This document shows, in pieces, positions 60,144 through 64,000 of a DNA stretch of 64,000 nt. Both the position numbers and the translations under genes were made by a program. The stretch is from Ignelater luminosus. Its lineage: Eukaryota > Arthropoda > Insecta > Coleoptera > Elateridae. Position 1 is the stretch's first letter; every line of letters starts with the position of its first letter. A model generated the notes under the pieces. That model had not been told where the DNA came from, ran no database searches, and worked only from the letters and a program-made list of their open reading frames with translations. The stretch covers positions 156,480 to 220,479 of the forward strand of contig VTPC01090434.1 in the NCBI GenBank assembly GCA_011009095.1, written 5' to 3'.

Positions 60144-61434
60144 GAGGGTGGTCTGAAAAGTTTCCGACCTAACAAAGGTACAAGACATTTTTTCTGAAAA
60201 TTTTTTTTTATTTTTTAACATAGTCTCCTTGTAACTCTACACACTTCTCCCAGCGATGCTCCCATCTCTGTAACCCGTCCAAATAGTACTCGGCATTTTT
60301 ATCTGCAAAATAACTGTTCACGAAGGTGATTACCTCTTCATTTGACGAAAATCTTTGTCCTCCGAGCACAATTTTTAAATGAGGGAACAAAAAGAAGTCG
60401 CTTGGGGCTAGATCTGGTGAGTAAGGCGGATGGTCAAGCAGTTCAAACCGTAATTCGTGGATTTTCGCCATGGCAACCGCTGAGGTGTGAGACGGTGCGT
60501 TGTCTTGGTGAAACAGGATTTTCTTTTTCTGCAAATGTGGCCGTTTTTTCGCAAGTTCTGCCTTCAGCTTGTCAAGTAATGATGCATAGTATGCTCCTGT
60601 AATGGTTTTTCCTTTTTGAAGATAATCGATTAAAATAACTCCATGACTATCCCAAAAAACAGTCGCCATCACTTTCCCAGCCGAAAAAGCAGTTTTTGCT
60701 TTTTTTGGAGCCGGTTCCCCCTTTGCAGTCGACTGTTTGGACTGTATTTTTGTTTCGGGCGTATAATGGTGTATCCAAGTTTCATCTACAGTAATTAATC
60801 GGCGCCAAAACTCGGATTTATTTCGCCTAAACTGCGCCAAAAGAGCGTTGGAAATATTCATTGGAACACGTTTTTGGTCTAACGTGAGCAAACGCGGCAC
60901 CCAACGCGCGGACAGCTTTCTCATGCCTAAAGTTGATTTAATATGTGACAAACACGTTCTTTTGATCTGTTCATAACCTCTGCTATCTCTCTCACTTTAA
61001 TTCGGCGGTCGTCTAGCACCATTTGGTGAACTTTGGCGATGTTTTCGTCGGTAGTTGCAGTTTTTGGACGTCCCGAACGTTCATCGTCTCCCAAGCTCTT
61101 ACGGCCACGTTTAAATTCAGCAACCCAAAATTTCACTGTGGTAAATGATGGTGCAGAGTCCCCATACACAGAATCAAACTCATCTTTTATTTGCGAAGGC
61201 GTATTGCCTTTCAAAAACAAATATTTAATGACAGCTCGATACTCGATTTTGTCCATTTTCACAAAAAAACTCACATCAACTCACTCAAACGACTGTTACA
61301 TAAAAACTGCGTGTCCAAAGTGGCTGAAACTTTGGTGAGTAACTGTCAACAGATGAACAACGAAATTCAGTAGCTTTTATTTACGAGTGCTGCCATCTTC
61401 ACGTTGAGGCCGGAAACTTTTCAGACCACCCTCG
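60144..61434 (-). mobile_element. mariner element C
   Basis: The length is 1291 bp. The left end is CGAGGGTGGTCTGAAAAGTT and the right end reversed is identical over about 24 bases, both flanked by TA. The transposase on the minus strand has one frameshift. It belongs to a different lineage from elements A and B, judged by end sequence and protein. Confidence 0.93.
60208..61256 (-). pseudogene. mariner C transposase with one frameshift
   Basis: From ATG 61256 (MDKIEYRAVIKYLFLKGN) the DNA-binding half is complete, including the linker RSGRPKTATTDENIAKV, up to HILNQ near 60930. One base is missing there, and the frame continues one register over with GMRKLSARWVPRLL, the catalytic blocks VDETWIHHY, HQDNAPSHT and SPDLAPSDFFLFP (DD34D spacing), and the normal C-terminus at 60208. 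The joined length is about 349 residues, the usual mariner size. A single lesion means recent inactivation. Confidence 0.92.
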
Positions 61435-61436
61435 TA

Positions 61437-64000
61437 TGATATAAATGTTAATTTCACTGTTTTTATTGAAATGATAGCACTAGAAGTAGACGAACTAATC
61501 AGTAATTGCTTTGTGTAGGTAACGAAGACGTATAGCAGTGTCACTTCAAGAGATAGCGTTAGGTTATCAACTCTGCAGAACCGGCATAGTGTTTATGCGA
61601 TTGTCATAAAGAATGCGAATTTCTATTAAAATTCTATTTGGACTTCCTTTGTCATGTCTATTCTCTTACTTATTACGTAAAACAGGATTCCTCAGTACTT
61701 TCGATTTTTATGTTACTTACCTTTGATAAGAATTAGGAAAGAAAATTGATAAGGGGTTCAACACCTGCAGTGCTCTTTTGTCAGACCTCACCCTCCTCCA
61801 GATTCTCAACATCAAACTATACTTAAATCAATTACGAATGAGGATTGGTGATACTTCTAAACATTAAGGCAGTGGTATCAGTGTCAGTCCTTATGCCACT
61901 ACAGACAGACTTAAAGCATTGATGAATGCAAACCACAGTCTTGAAACCTATGAGTACAAGTACGGAATAGTAAATTAGAACATTCAGCTCAGGGTTATTA
62001 TTTCACATAATGGAGATGAACTTGCAAATGCATCAGCTCCGTTATTGTTGTTGCATTATTTTAAAAAAATCTAAAAAGTATGGAAGTGTGATTAAAAAGC
62101 TTTTACAAGCTAGAATAGAAATAACATATAAATAGATATAAACAAATATCTTAGTCTATATTGGCTGCTTTAATTCAAGATATTCTGAACAATATAAAAT
62201 TAATTTCCTAACTATAATCCATAATCAACTTTATTTATTAAGAAACAATTACTATCCTATGAAACTTGAAGTGTTTACGTTTCCTTATCCACACAAAATA
62301 ATGATTAGCTCTATAAATTTATTCCGCTTAACAACGTTGTTAATAGGAGTAAGAATACATTGAATGACGATCGTAAAATGCAGTTTGTCTGTTGTGTTCT
62401 CTTTAAACTGTTTTCTTCTTATGACTTGTTGATGTGACACTTAACTTCATTAAAAAACACGTTTCATGACAGACGTTAATATTATTACTATTATTATTTT
62501 TATCTATTTTGAAAAGCATTAACCCACACGCGCATAATAAGTTTCGCGTATACAATACACAATAATGATAATATTCTAAACCTAGGGGTGGTAAAACTAA
62601 TACATAATACTACATCAGAAAGTCAATTCAAACACATACGACTATAATCTTCTGACTATAACACAGCATTAACTAACATTTCATTGAATATAAAACAGAA
62701 TAAATCCATTGATTCTATTCTTCACTTAGAAACGAATCTCTTTAAAACTGTTTGAAGTACTTATAAGACCAACGTATAAAGAACTTAACAATGACTTATT
62801 TCTTGGTATATTCTTACATTTCTATTATATTCATTATATTTGTTTTGTTATTTCTGTCTCTTTTTTCTTTTAAGTAGAAATTTACAGCTAAACTACTTAA
62901 GAACGCAAGTTTATTCAATTCTTTATTTTTTATTATTTTCTTTTTTTTATTATTAACGGTAAAAATAAGAAACATAAAGTTTGTCCTACTAACTTTTTTT
63001 TTTGGATCAGTCGTTAATTATTTAAATAAAAATCTTCGTGATCATCATTAGCGTTTGTATTGAACTGTTTCTAAAGTAAATGATCCATCGGTTTTGAATC
63101 CAAACGAACATCTTGAGTATAATTGTAATTATTGAAACCGTTGTTTCTTAAACAACTTTGGAGGTCGTAAATTGTTTATACTGTTTTTCAATGTTCCCAA
63201 CATTTGTCTCGAAGTGGACGGTGTTATGTTGTGAAGAATGAATGAGAGCCGTCGTTACTTTCCTATCAAGAAGAAAAAAAAATTATAACGCGAAACAGAT
63301 TCAATTGTAATAATAACTATGAACATTTTCAGTATTATCACTATAATTTGAAATTAAAATGTTTAACTTTGTTACCATTAATAAACCAAGCTTAACATTT
63401 CTAAACAACAAACAAATAGACACTTCAAAAATAAATTTAAACATGCAACAATGATAACGATTGTCAAATAGAAACAGTTTAAACAATTAATCAGAAGTGC
63501 AGTATAATGCGATAAGATAATTTACATAAAATAACATTTGTTGTCAACTAATATCTTACATAACTGTCAGATAAACATGGTTATGGTCGAGTTTGCGACA
63601 AAGCTGTTGTCAATTTTACTTGCACAATGACTACATGTTAGGGTAATTTATTGATGATCCTATCCACACCATCGAAGAAATCAATTATTCATAGACAGGC
63701 AAATATATAAACAAATGAAATCATAAAAAATACCTAAAATGTATTTAAAATTAACCTTGTACTGTGAAGTAATAAATGATTCAAGTAGACTAGTTACAGT
63801 AAACAATTGAATTTTGCACAAAAAAAAACAAGAAAGTATAAAATAGGCAAGTTCATATTTCCGTTAAACAAGAAGACCACTAGGATAAAACTGAATGACA
63901 GCCAGATTGGATAAATGCAAAAAATGTGCAGGATATTCTTGAAATGAACAGAAGTATATCATCATGCAGCAGATTCCTGAAACGAAATAAAACTCAGATC
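61437..64000. other. Right-end stretch without a supported gene
   Basis: AT-rich. A slightly less AT-rich patch at 61760-62040 has no coherent frame. No terminal repeats or RNA genes found. Confidence 0.4.

Noticed and set aside
61760-62040. A less AT-rich patch that might be a decayed element.
   Set aside because: No frame, terminal repeat or motif could be recognised.
1-64000. CRISPR arrays, toxin-antitoxin pairs, operons and other prokaryotic systems.
   Set aside because: Intron-bearing genes and insect transposons show eukaryotic nuclear DNA, and no regularly spaced direct repeats of CRISPR type were seen.

Overview
The window looks like an insect nuclear genome, probably a beetle, although the order is an inference. 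The DNA is AT-rich, and host genes have GT-AG introns with many very short ones (55, 59, 69 and 78 bp). It holds an insect-type ionotropic receptor, an Edl/Mae-type lone Pointed domain, an ACP7-type purple acid phosphatase, and a heavy load of insect transposable elements (mariner, hAT, PIF/Harbinger, Jockey-like LINEs, an LTR element). Four host genes can be supported and most of the rest is repeat DNA.

Left part (1-14.4 kb). After 4 kb of AT-rich DNA with LINE scraps and a broken multi-copy element gene (5.1-6.9 kb) comes a two-exon gene for a 109-residue lone SAM/Pointed protein like Drosophila Edl/Mae (7706-8113, +). It is followed by a non-autonomous hAT-like element rich in GTACTT (9151-9924). 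The minus-strand gene at 11151-11661 encodes the histone-fold protein CHRAC1 (CHRAC-15/16), 151 residues with an acidic tail.

Central part (14.4-29.4 kb). One minus-strand gene, a secreted purple acid phosphatase (ACP7/PAPL type, four coding exons, 429-442 residues), spans about 15 kb. Two of its introns are tiny, but intron 2 is 13.4 kb. That intron contains a complete intronless ionotropic receptor gene on the same strand (16958-18721), an LTR retrotransposon with its pol domains deleted (19951-22570), a decayed hAT element with a perfect 8-bp target duplication (24757-27184), and a foldback hairpin (27766-27964).

Right part (29.4-64 kb). I find no host gene that I can support. There are three mariner elements with clear TA-flanked termini: 32311-33577 is broken, 33684-34929 has an uninterrupted reading frame, and 60144-61434 has one frameshift. 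There is a decayed PIF/Harbinger region with a MADF/BESS partner gene (39.9-41.5 kb) and several LINE remains (42.6-43.9, 44.9-47.3, 48.1-50.2, 57.9-58.4 and 58.8-59.0 kb). A second GC-rich block lies at 51.4-53.2 kb. An inverted pair of related coding fragments lies at 53.4-53.9 kb, and a 21-bp minisatellite whose two halves point in opposite directions lies at 56.6-56.9 kb.

The four host genes have unrelated roles (RTK/ETS signalling, chromatin remodelling, phosphate ester hydrolysis, chemosensation) and show no sign of working as a unit. I found no prokaryote-style system, CRISPR array or convincing tRNA/rRNA gene.
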